Source: Arenimonas sp049195245
Lineage (GTDB): Bacteria; Pseudomonadota; Gammaproteobacteria; Xanthomonadales; Xanthomonadaceae
Assembly (NCBI RefSeq): GCF_049195245.1
Contig: NZ_JBMIRR010000028.1
Span: 1 to 64,000 of the forward strand
Length of the DNA stretch: 64,000 bases
Reading direction: 5' to 3'
Shown here: positions 30,151 to 38,346 of the stretch, in pieces
How positions within the stretch are numbered: position 1 is the stretch's first letter
How the letters are laid out: each line of letters begins with the position of its first letter
The notes under the pieces: model-generated
What the model saw: the letters and a program-made list of their open reading frames with translations, nothing else
Told to the model about the DNA's origin: nothing
Databases searched by the model: none
Translations under genes and position numbers: made by a program

Positions 30151-30837
30151 ATGAAAACAACCCTGCCTGCGGCGAACCTGCTCGCCATCGCCGTCCTGCT
30201 CGCCGCCTGCGGTGGCCAGTCGACGCCCCGTCCCGAAGCCGATCTTTCCAGCCAGCTGGGCCTGCCCGAGCCGCTGCCCCCGCCCGCGCTGGATGACGCC
30301 ACGCAGGCCACGGCGCCGGTGGATGCCTTCCTGGCCAGCCTGTCGCGCTACTGCGGCCAGGCCTTCGCCGGCCGGGTGCGCGTGGACGAACCCGCCAGCG
30401 CCGACAATGCGTTCGCGGGCAAGGCCCTGGTGATGCACGTGCGCGGCTGCGGCGAGCGCGAACTCCGCATTCCCTTCCACGTGGGCGATGACCATTCGCG
30501 CACCTGGGTGCTGACGCGCACGGCCTCGGGCCTGCGGCTCAAGCACGACCACCGCCACGAGGACGGCAGCCCGGACCCGGTCACGATGTACGGCGGCGAT
30601 TCCCGCGACGCCGGCACGGCGCAGCGGCAGGCCTTCCCGGTGGATGCCGACTCGGTGGCGATGTTCCAGCGCGAAGGCCTGTCGGCCTCGGTCACCAACA
30701 CCTGGGCGATGGAGGTCGGGCCCGGCCCGGTTTTCGTGTACGAACTCTCGCGGCCCGGCGGCCGCCTGTTCCAGGTCGAGTTCGACCTGTCGCGTCCGGT
30801 GCCGCTGCCGCCCGCGCCCTGGGGCAGCGAGCCCTGA
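30151..30837 (+). CDS. Lipoprotein of unknown function
   Basis: A 228-aa protein with a lipoprotein signal (lipobox LAAC, C20 lipidated; residue 21 is Gly, not Asp, so outer-membrane sorting is plausible by the E. coli +2 rule). A Pro-rich linker precedes a globular part (about 45-220) with two cysteine-bearing motifs (RYCGQAF, VRGCGERELRIPFHVG). I recognise no family motif. It lies 40 bp after the zinc-ribbon gene, possibly in the same transcript, and is followed by a strong hairpin. Confidence 0.75.
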   Translation: MKTTLPAANLLAIAVLLAACGGQSTPRPEADLSSQLGLPEPLPPPALDDATQATAPVDAFLASLSRYCGQAFAGRVRVDEPASADNAFAGKALVMHVRGCGERELRIPFHVGDDHSRTWVLTRTASGLRLKHDHRHEDGSPDPVTMYGGDSRDAGTAQRQAFPVDADSVAMFQREGLSASVTNTWAMEVGPGPVFVYELSRPGGRLFQVEFDLSRPVPLPPAPWGSEP

Positions 30838-30841
30838 AACA

Positions 30842-30869
30842 GGAACGCCGCCGCGGAGGGCGGCGTTCC
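30842..30869. terminator. Perfect 11-bp hairpin between convergent genes
   Basis: GGAACGCCGCC / GGCGGCGTTCC with a 6-base loop sits between the convergent stops of the lipoprotein and second DUF3011 genes. It is likely a shared terminator, though it lacks a clear T-run. Confidence 0.6.
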
Positions 30870-30889
30870 GTGGTGACGATGTCGCCGGT

Positions 30890-31618
30890 TCAGCGACCCG
30901 GCGCGAACCGGGCGCGGCAGCCGCGATCAACCCAGATCGAATTGCCGCGGTAGCCCCAGGTGCGGCCCTCGATGCACTCCGAGCGCGACAGCTTTTCGAT
31001 CAGCTGCGGGCGGCCGTAGCGCGAGTTCCAGGCGCAGGTGGTGTAACCCTCGCTCGGGCTGCTGCAGGTCACCGTGTAGCCGCGGTCGCCTTCCCAGCCG
31101 GCGTTGGACTCGGTGAACTCCGCGCGGCAGCCCCAGTTGACCCAGACCATGCCCTGGCGCTGGCCCCAGCTGCGGCCTTCCAGGCAGTCGGCCTTGGACA
31201 GCTCGCGGCGAAGCACGGCGCGGTTGCGGAAGTTGGTCGGGCATTCGCGGTAGCGCTGGTTGGCGCTCTCGCAGCGGACGACCTGGCCGTTGCCGCCCCA
31301 GTTGCCGCCGTTGTTGCCGCCGTTCCAGCCGCCGCCGTTGCCATTGCCGTTGCCGCGCAGCGAGGTGGCGATGTCGTTCTTGATCTGGCTGAAGCGCCAG
31401 CCCGAGCGGATCTGGGCCAGGTAGAAGTCGAGCTGGTCGTCGGGGATCTGCCGGCCGTTGGACTGGTCGGCGTATTCCTCGCGGATCACGCGGGCCTGGT
31501 CGCGGGTGGACAGCTGGCCGATGTTTTCAGGGGCATAGGCCTTGGGCGCCACCTGGGCGTGGGCCTGGGGCGAAAGCAGAAGGAAGGCGAGGGCGAGGGC
31601 GGCAAGGAGCTTTTGCAT
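30890..31618 (-). CDS. Secreted DUF3011-domain protein with two repeats
   Basis: A 242-aa paralogue of the protein encoded at 24911-25954. It has a Sec signal (MQKLLAALALAFLLLSPQAHAQ) and a shared N-terminal part (IPDDQLDFYLAQIRSGW). A Gly/Asn-rich linker (about 98-121) precedes two cysteine-rich units (CLEGRSWG...VWVNWGCRAEF and CIEGRTWG...IWVDRGCRARF). The arrangement suggests repeat gain or loss between the paralogues. The function is unknown. The start at 31618 is chosen for the signal peptide and an upstream GGAG. Confidence 0.8.
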   Translation of the reverse strand: MQKLLAALALAFLLLSPQAHAQVAPKAYAPENIGQLSTRDQARVIREEYADQSNGRQIPDDQLDFYLAQIRSGWRFSQIKNDIATSLRGNGNGNGGGWNGGNNGGNWGGNGQVVRCESANQRYRECPTNFRNRAVLRRELSKADCLEGRSWGQRQGMVWVNWGCRAEFTESNAGWEGDRGYTVTCSSPSEGYTTCAWNSRYGRPQLIEKLSRSECIEGRTWGYRGNSIWVDRGCRARFAPGR

Positions 31619-31703
31619 CGGGCTTACTCCGGAAGAGGGGTGGCGCGGCCCCACTATAAACCCGCACCGTGAACGCAGGGTGGCCGGGCAGGCTGCCCGG
31701 TAT

Positions 31704-31733
31704 TTGCGGCTGCGGCCCGCAGAGCCTTAAAAT
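31704..31733 (+). promoter_or_regulatory. Candidate aspS promoter
   Basis: TTGCGG (31704-31709), 18 bp, TAAAAT (31728-31733), in a locally AT-rich stretch 53 bp before the aspS ATG. The -10 matches at five of six positions and the -35 at three. Confidence 0.4.
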
Positions 31734-31786
31734 TCAACGTTTTCCGCCGCCCGTCCGGGCGCCGCGGACCGCCTCCTGGAGTCAAC

Positions 31787-33565
31787 ATGCGCACCCATTT
31801 CTGCGGCCTCGTCGACGAGTCGATGATCGGCCAGACCGTCACCCTCTGCGGCTGGGCCGACGTTGCCCGCGACCTGGGCGGCCTGTGCTTCATCGACCTG
31901 CGCGACCACGAAGGCATCGTGCAGGTCGTGGCCGAACCGTCCGCCGACGCCGGCAACGCCGCGGTGGTTGCCGCCGCGGCCAGGGTGGGCTACGAGGACT
32001 GCCTGCGCATCACCGGCGTGGTGCGCGCGCGCCATTCGGTCAACGACAAGATCCGCACCGGCAAGGTCGAAGTGCTGGCCATGCAGATCGAGGTGCTGAA
32101 CAAGGCCGAGCCGCTGCCCTTCCACGCCCACGAGAATGCCGGCGAGGAAACCCGCCTCAAGTACCGCTACCTCGACCTGCGCCGTCCCGAGATGCAGAAG
32201 ATGATGCGCACCCGCATCCGGCTGGTGCAGGCGCTGCGCCGCTGGCTGGACGCACGCGGCTTCCAGGACATCGAGACCCCGATCCTGACCAAGGCCACGC
32301 CCGAGGGCGCGCGCGACTTCCTGGTGCCGGCGCGCATGCACCCGGGCGAGTTCTACGCGCTGCCGCAGTCGCCGCAGCTATTCAAGCAGATCCTGATGGT
32401 GGCCGGCTTCGACCGCTACTACCAGATCGCGCGCTGCTTCCGCGACGAGGCCCTGCGCGCCGACCGCCAGCTCGAGTTCACCCAGCTCGACCTGGAGTTC
32501 GCCTGGGTGCGCGAGCGCGACGTGCAGGACGAGGTCGAGGGCATGATCCGCGCCATCTTCAGCGAAGTGGTCGGCGTCGAGCTGGACGCGTCGTTCCCGC
32601 GCCTGACCTGGGCCGAGGCCATGCGCCGCTTCGGCTCGGACAAGCCCGACCTGCGCAACCCGCTGGAGCTGCAGGATGTGGCAGCGCTGGTGAAGGACTC
32701 GCAGTTCAAGGTGTTCACCGACTGGGCCACGCACGAGGACGGCCGGGTGGCCGCGCTGCGCGTACCGGGCGGCGCCGCGCTGTCGCGCAAGCAGATCGAC
32801 GACCTGGGCGCGCATGCGGCCAAGTTCGGCGCCAAGGGCCTGGCCTACATCAAGCTGGGCGAGAACGGCGAGCTGAGCTCGCCGATCAGCAAGTTCTTCG
32901 AGGCGCCGGCCTTCGATGCGCTGGTGGCCGCCATCGGCCTGCAGAAAGGCGACATCGCCTTCTTCGGCGCCGGCACCTTCAACACGGTCAGCGACTTCAT
33001 GGGCGCGCTGCGCCTGAAGGTCGGCAAGGACCTGGGCCTGGTGCAGGAAGGCTGGAAGCCGCTGTGGGTCACCGACTTCCCGATGTTCGAGTGGGATGCC
33101 GAGGAGCAGCGCTACGTGGCCCTGCACCATCCCTTCACCGCGCCGGCCGTGGACGACATCGCCGACCTGCGCGCGAATGCGAAGACCGCCGTGTCGCGCG
33201 GCTACGACATGGTGCTCAACGGCAACGAGATCGGGGGCGGCTCCATCCGCATCCATCGCAGCGACATGCAGAGCGCGGTGTTCGAGCTGCTGGGCATCGG
33301 CGCCGAGGAGGCCGAGGGCAAGTTCGGCTTCCTGCTCGACGCCCTGCGCTACGGCGCGCCGCCGCACGGCGGCATCGCCTTCGGCATCGACCGCATCGCC
33401 GCGCTGATGGCCGGCACCGAGTCCATCCGCGACGTCATCGCCTTCCCCAAGACCACCACGGCGCAGTGCCTGATGACCGGCGCACCGTCGCCGGTGCCGG
33501 ACAAGCAGCTGGCGGAGGTGCATGTGGCGGTCAGGGTGAAGGAAGTGGGCGCCAACGCCCCTTGA
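31787..33565 (+). CDS. aspS: Aspartyl-tRNA synthetase
   Basis: Class IIb aminoacyl-tRNA synthetase of 592 aa, the normal bacterial length. The N-terminal OB fold binds the anticodon (about 1-110). Class II motif 1 lies near FQDIETPILTKATPEGARDF, motif 2 is FRDEALRADRQLEF and motif 3 is GIAFGIDRIAALM. The bacterial GAD insertion domain lies between motifs 2 and 3 (about 285-420). The stop overlaps the TTG start of a hydrolase gene (TTGA). I did not attempt to decide whether it is discriminating for tRNA-Asp. Confidence 0.97.
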   Translation: MRTHFCGLVDESMIGQTVTLCGWADVARDLGGLCFIDLRDHEGIVQVVAEPSADAGNAAVVAAAARVGYEDCLRITGVVRARHSVNDKIRTGKVEVLAMQIEVLNKAEPLPFHAHENAGEETRLKYRYLDLRRPEMQKMMRTRIRLVQALRRWLDARGFQDIETPILTKATPEGARDFLVPARMHPGEFYALPQSPQLFKQILMVAGFDRYYQIARCFRDEALRADRQLEFTQLDLEFAWVRERDVQDEVEGMIRAIFSEVVGVELDASFPRLTWAEAMRRFGSDKPDLRNPLELQDVAALVKDSQFKVFTDWATHEDGRVAALRVPGGAALSRKQIDDLGAHAAKFGAKGLAYIKLGENGELSSPISKFFEAPAFDALVAAIGLQKGDIAFFGAGTFNTVSDFMGALRLKVGKDLGLVQEGWKPLWVTDFPMFEWDAEEQRYVALHHPFTAPAVDDIADLRANAKTAVSRGYDMVLNGNEIGGGSIRIHRSDMQSAVFELLGIGAEEAEGKFGFLLDALRYGAPPHGGIAFGIDRIAALMAGTESIRDVIAFPKTTTAQCLMTGAPSPVPDKQLAEVHVAVRVKEVGANAP

Positions 33566-34200
33566 GCCCACCTGACGCCCGCGTCCCGGTCCTGCTGCTG
33601 CACGGCGTCTGGACGCGCAGCGTCACGCTGCTGCCGCTGGCCATGCGGCTGCGCGCCCAGGGCTACCGTCCGATCCTGTTCGACTACGCCAGCCTCACCG
33701 GCGGGCCGGCGCCCTCGGTCGACCGGCTGGCCGCGAAGATGCTGGCGCTGGGCCCGGGTCCGGTGCACCTGGTGGGCCACAGCCTGGGCGGGCTGATCGC
33801 GCTGGAAACCCTGATCAGCTACCACGGCCTGCCCACCGGGCGCGTGGTGTGCCTGGGGACGCCGCTGGCGGGCAGCTGCTGTGCACGCGGGCTGGCGCAC
33901 CGGCACCTGGGCACGGTGCTGGGCCGCAGCGCGCGCCTGCTCAAGAGCGGCCTGCACGAATTGCCGCGGGGCCGCGAGGTGGGCGTGGTGGCCGGTTCGA
34001 CCTCGATGGGGCTGGGCCGGTTCTTCGCCGACTTCGACGGCCTCAACGACGGCAGCGTGGCGGTCTGGGAAACGCGGCTGCCGGGGCTGGCCGACCACCG
34101 CGTGCTGCCGGTCAGCCACAGCGGCATGGTGTTCTCGCGGCCGGTGGCGGACCTGACCGGCGCATTCCTGGCGCACGGCCGGTTCCCGCCCGCGCGCTGA
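33562..34200 (+). CDS. Alpha/beta-hydrolase (lipase-like) coupled to aspS
   Basis: A 212-aa hydrolase without a signal peptide. It opens directly with the oxyanion-side strand VPVLLLHGVWTRS, then has the nucleophile elbow GHSLGG (S74). A likely acid lies in FDGLNDGSVAVW and the histidine in PVSHSGMVF. The N terminus is conserved from residue 8 onward, so the start must be near 33562. The only candidate is TTG, overlapping the aspS stop, and no strong ribosome site is visible, which points to translational coupling. The frame is open for a long way into aspS, which is expected in GC-rich DNA. The substrate is unknown. Confidence 0.82.
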   Translation: MSPPDARVPVLLLHGVWTRSVTLLPLAMRLRAQGYRPILFDYASLTGGPAPSVDRLAAKMLALGPGPVHLVGHSLGGLIALETLISYHGLPTGRVVCLGTPLAGSCCARGLAHRHLGTVLGRSARLLKSGLHELPRGREVGVVAGSTSMGLGRFFADFDGLNDGSVAVWETRLPGLADHRVLPVSHSGMVFSRPVADLTGAFLAHGRFPPAR

Positions 34201-34211
34201 GGCGCCGGCCG

Positions 34212-34217
34212 TATAAT
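34212..34217 (+). promoter_or_regulatory. Consensus -10 box upstream of yebC-ruvCA
   Basis: A perfect TATAAT lies 11 bp after the hydrolase stop and 29 bp before the yebC ATG. No clear -35 at 16-18 bp is visible. It would let yebC-ruvC-ruvA be transcribed independently of aspS. Confidence 0.5.
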
Positions 34218-34246
34218 CGCCGCTTCGCAACGAGGGGTCGGGTTCC

Positions 34247-34978
34247 ATGGGCAGGTTGATGGTCATCGAGGGGCGCAAGGGCGCCCAGGACGCCAAGCGC
34301 GGCAAGGTCTTCACCAAGGTCATCCGCGAGATTTCCACCGCGGCCCGCATGGGTGGCGGCGACCCCAAGGGCAACCCGCGCCTGCGCCTGGCAATGGACA
34401 AGGGCCTGGCCGTGAACATGTCGCGCGACGTGATGGAGCGCGCCATCAAGAAGGCCACCGGCGAACTCGAGGGCGTCAGCTACGAGGAAATCCGCTACGA
34501 AGGCTATGCGCCCGGCGGCGTCGCGGTGATCGTGGACTGCCTCACCGACAACAAGGTGCGCACCGTGGCCGACGTGCGCCACGCCTTCAACAAGTGCGGC
34601 GGCAACCTGGGCACCGACGGCTCGGTCAGCTTCATGTTCAAGAAGCAGGGCGTGCTGGGCTACGGCCCCGGCGCCAGCGAGGACGCCATCACCGAGGCCG
34701 CCATCGAGTGCGGCGCCGACGACATCGTGATCTATCCCGAGGACGGCGCCATCGAGGTGCTGTGCGCGCCGGAGGCCTTCGAGGCGGTGAAGCAGGGCAT
34801 GTTGGCCGCCGGCTTCCCGCCGCTGCAGGCCGAAGTGACGATGCGCGCCGAGAACGACATCAAGGTGGAAGGCGAGGTCGGCCAGCAGGTGGCCAAGATG
34901 CTCGACATGCTCGAGGACCTGGACGACGTGCAGAACGTCTACTCCAATGCCGACCTGGGCGCCGACGCCTACCAGTGA
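34247..34978 (+). CDS. yebC: YebC/TACO1-family protein
   Basis: A 243-aa member of the YebC family, described as DNA-binding regulators and more recently as factors that help ribosomes through difficult stretches. The family core is present: KRGKVFTKVIREI, NPRLRLAMDKG, KKATGELEGVSYEEIRYEGYAPGG and CLTDNKVRTVADVRHAF. The N terminus is the MGR-type I associate with Xanthomonadaceae instead of the usual MAGHSKW. A GAGGGG site lies upstream. The stop overlaps the GTG start of ruvC (GTGA), the standard yebC-ruvC linkage. Confidence 0.94.
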   Translation: MGRLMVIEGRKGAQDAKRGKVFTKVIREISTAARMGGGDPKGNPRLRLAMDKGLAVNMSRDVMERAIKKATGELEGVSYEEIRYEGYAPGGVAVIVDCLTDNKVRTVADVRHAFNKCGGNLGTDGSVSFMFKKQGVLGYGPGASEDAITEAAIECGADDIVIYPEDGAIEVLCAPEAFEAVKQGMLAAGFPPLQAEVTMRAENDIKVEGEVGQQVAKMLDMLEDLDDVQNVYSNADLGADAYQ

Positions 34979-35505
34979 TCCGCATCCTCGGCATCGATCC
35001 GGGATCGCAGCGCACCGGCATCGGCCTGATCGATGTCGATGCCGCGGGCAAGTGCGCCTTCGTGCACTGCCAGATGCTCAACCTGCTGGTGGACACCGAC
35101 GACTTCCCGGCGCGGCTGGGCAAGCTGGTGTTCGACCTGGAGGAAGTGATCGAGCAGTGGCAGCCCACCGTGGTGGCCATCGAGACCGTGTTCATGGACA
35201 AGTCGGCCATGTCGGCGCTGAAGCTGGGCCATGCCCGCGGCGCCGCCATCGCCACCGTGGTGCGCCGCGGCCTGGCCGTGAACGAATACGCGCCGCGCGT
35301 GATCAAGCAGTCCCTGGTCGGCAGCGGCGCCGCCGACAAGACCCAGGTGCAGCACATGGTGAAGCTTTTGCTCAGCCTGGGCGAGCGCAAACTGCAGGCC
35401 GACGCCGCCGATGCCCTGGCGGTCGCCCTGACCCACGCCCACACCAGCGCCACCGCCGGACGCAGCGGCCTGGCCTCCTCGCTACTGCTACGGAGACGTC
35501 GATGA
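34975..35505 (+). CDS. ruvC: Holliday-junction resolvase RuvC
   Basis: Endonuclease of 176 aa that cuts Holliday junctions. The RNase H-like active site is complete: D8 (ILGIDPGS), E70 (AIETVFM), D143 and D146 (DAADALAVAL). The start is GTG at 34975, overlapping the yebC stop; no later start would keep the D8 strand. The C-terminal tail is basic (LLLRRRR). The stop overlaps the ruvA ATG by 4 bp (ATGA). Confidence 0.96.
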   Translation: MIRILGIDPGSQRTGIGLIDVDAAGKCAFVHCQMLNLLVDTDDFPARLGKLVFDLEEVIEQWQPTVVAIETVFMDKSAMSALKLGHARGAAIATVVRRGLAVNEYAPRVIKQSLVGSGAADKTQVQHMVKLLLSLGERKLQADAADALAVALTHAHTSATAGRSGLASSLLLRRRR

Positions 35506-36101
35506 TCGGTCGCCTGAAGGGACTGCTGGTCTACAAGGCCCCGCCCGCGCTGATGGTGGACGTGGGCGGCGTGGGCTACGAACTGTCCGCGCCGATGTCC
35601 ACCTTCTACGACCTGCCCGAGGTGGGCCGCGAGGTGACGCTGTTCACCCACTACGCGGTGAAGGAAGACGGCGTGGCCCTGTTCGGCTTCCTCACCGAGG
35701 CCGAGCGCCGCCTGTTCCGCGAGGTGCAGAAGGTGACCGGCGTCGGCGCCAAGATCGCGCTGGCGGTGCTGTCGGGCGCCAGCGTGGACGACTTCGCGCG
35801 CCTGGTGCAGACCGGCGACCTGGCCGCGCTGACCCGCATCCCAGGCATCGGCAAGAAGACCGCCGAGCGCATGGTGGTGGAGCTGCGCGACCGTGCCGCC
35901 GATTTCGCCACCGGTGGCGTTGCCGTGGTCACCGGCAAGGGCGGCGCGGTGCCGGCCGATCCGGTCTCCGAGGCCAGCGTCGCGCTGACCCAGCTCGGCT
36001 ACAAGCCGGCCGAGATCCAGCGCATGCTCAAGCAGGCCGAAGCCGGCGACAGCGCCGAAGACATCATCCGCAAGGCCCTCAAGTCGGTCCTGCGCGGCTA
36101 A
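35502..36101 (+). CDS. ruvA: Holliday-junction DNA-binding protein RuvA
   Basis: Tetrameric specificity factor (199 aa) that holds the junction and loads RuvB. It has an N-terminal OB fold (MIGRLKGLLVYKAPPALMVD), two helix-hairpin-helix motifs (TGVGAKIALAVLS and IPGIGKKTAERMV) and a C-terminal RuvB-binding domain (ASVALTQLGYKPAEIQRML). It is coupled to ruvC by an ATGA overlap. Unusually, ruvB does not follow directly: the potassium transporter gene kup intervenes. Confidence 0.96.
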   Translation: MIGRLKGLLVYKAPPALMVDVGGVGYELSAPMSTFYDLPEVGREVTLFTHYAVKEDGVALFGFLTEAERRLFREVQKVTGVGAKIALAVLSGASVDDFARLVQTGDLAALTRIPGIGKKTAERMVVELRDRAADFATGGVAVVTGKGGAVPADPVSEASVALTQLGYKPAEIQRMLKQAEAGDSAEDIIRKALKSVLRG

Positions 36102-36129
36102 GCCATTCCATCCGCCTGCGGGCACGCCC

Positions 36130-38019
36130 ATGACAACCTCCACCCACGATGGCGCCAAGGCGCCGCGGACCTGGCCTTTGGTGATCGGCGCCGTCGGCGT
36201 CGTCTTCGGCGACATCGGCACCAGTCCGCTGTACACGCTCAAGGAAGCCTTCGGCCCGCACTACGGCCTCGAGGCCGACCCCGCCAACGTACTGGGCGTG
36301 CTGTCGCTGATCCTGTGGTCGCTGATCCTGGTGGTGACGCTGAAGTACGTCGCCATCCTGATGCGCGCCGACAACCGCGGCGAGGGCGGCATCCTGGCGC
36401 TCACCGCCCTGGTGCAGCGCAGCCTGCCGGTGGCGGCGCCGCTGTCGTACACCGTGGGCATCCTGGGCATCTTCGGCACCGCGCTGTTCTTCGGCGACGG
36501 CGTGATCACGCCGGCCATCTCGGTGCTGTCGGCGGTGGAAGGCCTGGAGGTGGCGGCGCCCGAGCTCAAGCGCTTCGTGCTGCCGGTCACCCTGGTCATC
36601 ATCGTGCTGCTGTTTTCGATGCAGAAGCACGGCACCGAGAAAGTGGGGCGCATCTTCGGGCCGATCACCTGCCTGTGGTTCGCCACGCTGGCGGTGCTGG
36701 GCGTGGTCGAGATCGTGCAGCACCCCGCGGTGCTGGAAGCGGCCAACCCGGTCTGGGCCGCGCGTTTCTTCATGGAGCACGGCAGCCTGGCCTGGCTGGC
36801 GCTGGGCGCGGTGGTGCTGGCGGTCACCGGCGGCGAGGCGCTGTACGCGGACATGGGCCACTTCGGCCGCGTGCCGATTCGGCTGGCCTGGCTGGGCCTG
36901 GTGCTGCCCTCGCTGGTGCTGAACTATTTCGGGCAGGGCGCCTTCATCCTGTCCCACCCCGGGGACGTGGCCAATCCGTTCTATGAGCTCGTGCCCGGCT
37001 GGGCGCTGTATCCGATGATCGTGCTGGCCACGCTGGCCACGGTGATCGCTTCGCAGGCGCTGATCTCGGGCACGTTCTCGGTGGTGCGCCAGGCGATCCA
37101 GCTGGGCTACCTGCCGCGCATGGAGATCGTGCACACCTCCGACCGCACCGAGGGCCAGATCTACATGCCGCTGGTGAACCGCACGATGCTGCTGGCGGTG
37201 ATCGCGGTGGTGCTGGGCTTCGGCAGCTCCAGCAACCTGGCCATCGCCTACGGCGTGTCGGTCACGGGCACCATGCTGATCAGCACCCTGCTGCTGGTGA
37301 TCCTGGCCAAGCTGCGCTGGAACCTGCCCGGCTGGCAGGTGTGGCCGCTGGCGGCGATGTTCCTGGCGATCGAGGCGGCGTTCTTCTCGGCCAACGTGAT
37401 CAAGTTCGTCGAGGGCGCGTGGTTCCCGCTGGCGCTGGGCGTGGCCGCGTTCGCGGTGATGCGCAGCTGGCGCAAGGGCCGCGACCTGGTCTACGCCCAG
37501 GTCAACCGCGACAGCCTGCGCATCGAACACTTCGTCGGCAACCTGGTGGCGCACCCGCCGCTGCGCGTGCCGGGCACCGCGGTGTTCCTCACTCCGTCCA
37601 ACCAGTACATGCCGCCGGCGATGCTGCACAACCTCAAGCACAACAAGGTGCTGCACGAGCGCAACGTGCTGCTGAGCGTGGAGGTGCTGGGCGTGCCGCG
37701 CGCGGACGAGGCCGAGCGGGTGGTGCATACCGACCTCGGCCACGGCTTCGCAAGGCTGACGCTGCGCTTCGGCTACCTCGAGGACCCGGACGTGCCGCGC
37801 GCCCTGAAGCTGTGGCAGATCCCGGGACCGAAGTTCGAGGTGATGGAAACCACCTACTTCGCCAGCCGGGAGTCGCTCAGTGCGAAGCCGGGGCAGGGCA
37901 TGGCGCTGTGGCGCGACAAGCTGTTCCTCTTCATGTCCCGCAACGCCACCCCGGCCACCGAGTTCTTCCACATCCCCGGCAACCGCCTGGTCGAACTCGG
38001 CACCCAGGTGGTGATCTGA
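36130..38019 (+). CDS. kup: Low-affinity potassium uptake protein Kup
   Basis: Inner-membrane K+ transporter of 629 aa (KUP/HAK/KT family). It has the signature GDIGTSPLYTLKEAF near the N terminus, about 12 hydrophobic segments up to residue about 450, and a cytosolic C-terminal domain (about 455-629). The family motifs GGEALYADMGHFG and LVLPSLVLNYFGQGA are present. It lies 28 bp after ruvA on the same strand and before ruvB, so it splits the ruv genes. Co-transcription with ruvCA is plausible. Confidence 0.95.
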   Translation: MTTSTHDGAKAPRTWPLVIGAVGVVFGDIGTSPLYTLKEAFGPHYGLEADPANVLGVLSLILWSLILVVTLKYVAILMRADNRGEGGILALTALVQRSLPVAAPLSYTVGILGIFGTALFFGDGVITPAISVLSAVEGLEVAAPELKRFVLPVTLVIIVLLFSMQKHGTEKVGRIFGPITCLWFATLAVLGVVEIVQHPAVLEAANPVWAARFFMEHGSLAWLALGAVVLAVTGGEALYADMGHFGRVPIRLAWLGLVLPSLVLNYFGQGAFILSHPGDVANPFYELVPGWALYPMIVLATLATVIASQALISGTFSVVRQAIQLGYLPRMEIVHTSDRTEGQIYMPLVNRTMLLAVIAVVLGFGSSSNLAIAYGVSVTGTMLISTLLLVILAKLRWNLPGWQVWPLAAMFLAIEAAFFSANVIKFVEGAWFPLALGVAAFAVMRSWRKGRDLVYAQVNRDSLRIEHFVGNLVAHPPLRVPGTAVFLTPSNQYMPPAMLHNLKHNKVLHERNVLLSVEVLGVPRADEAERVVHTDLGHGFARLTLRFGYLEDPDVPRALKLWQIPGPKFEVMETTYFASRESLSAKPGQGMALWRDKLFLFMSRNATPATEFFHIPGNRLVELGTQVVI

Positions 38020-38066
38020 CGATTTGAAGCCCCCGCCGCTTGTTCGGTCAGGGCGAGCGGCGCCGC

Positions 38067-38175
38067 GATGCAGGGGGTCATGTCTGCCCGGCCTCTTGCT
38101 AAGCGCCGTCCCTGGCAGCAAAGGCCGGCCGTTCCGGGCTTCCTGCCCTCCACTTCAGACATGACCCCCTGCATC
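38067..38175. repeat. 109-bp palindromic element upstream of ruvB
   Basis: Two perfect 20-bp arms (38067-38086 and 38156-38175; core GGGGTCATGTCTG / CAGACATGACCCC) flank a 69-bp spacer. The spacer holds a second nested stem: CCGGCC and TTGCT on the left pair with AGCAA and GGCCGG on the right (about 38088-38134). The element fills a third of the 327-bp kup-ruvB gap and is unlike the flanking genes. It may be a REP/BIME-like or miniature mobile element. Confidence 0.8.
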
Positions 38176-38332
38176 ACGTCGCCGCCCCTGATCGTCCAGG
38201 CGGCGGCGGGAACTGCAGATCGTCGCGAGAGTGCGGAGGGTCGCGTAACGCCTGTCATCGAGGGCATTGAGCGGCGCTGCGGAGGAGCTGCCCCGTCGGC
38301 AGGCCGAATGCGAGGTGGTCACGAATCAGTGA

Positions 38333-38338
38333 CATAAT
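38333..38338 (+). promoter_or_regulatory. Candidate -10 box of ruvB
   Basis: CATAAT (five of six) ends only 8 bp before the ruvB ATG at 38347. Transcription from it would give a leaderless or nearly leaderless mRNA, in line with the lack of a clear ribosome site. No convincing -35. Confidence 0.35.
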
Positions 38339-38346
38339 CCGCGACC

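Larger units (their letters stand above)
38020..38346. other. 327-bp intergenic region between kup and ruvB
   Basis: No coding sequence is supported here. It contains the palindromic element (38067-38175), about 150 bp with no feature I recognise, and a candidate -10 just before ruvB. Confidence 0.7.

Noticed and set aside
38068..38337. An 89-codon open frame in the kup-ruvB gap
   Set aside because: Its first third is the palindromic element itself and the rest has no recognisable protein character; the region is better described as non-coding.
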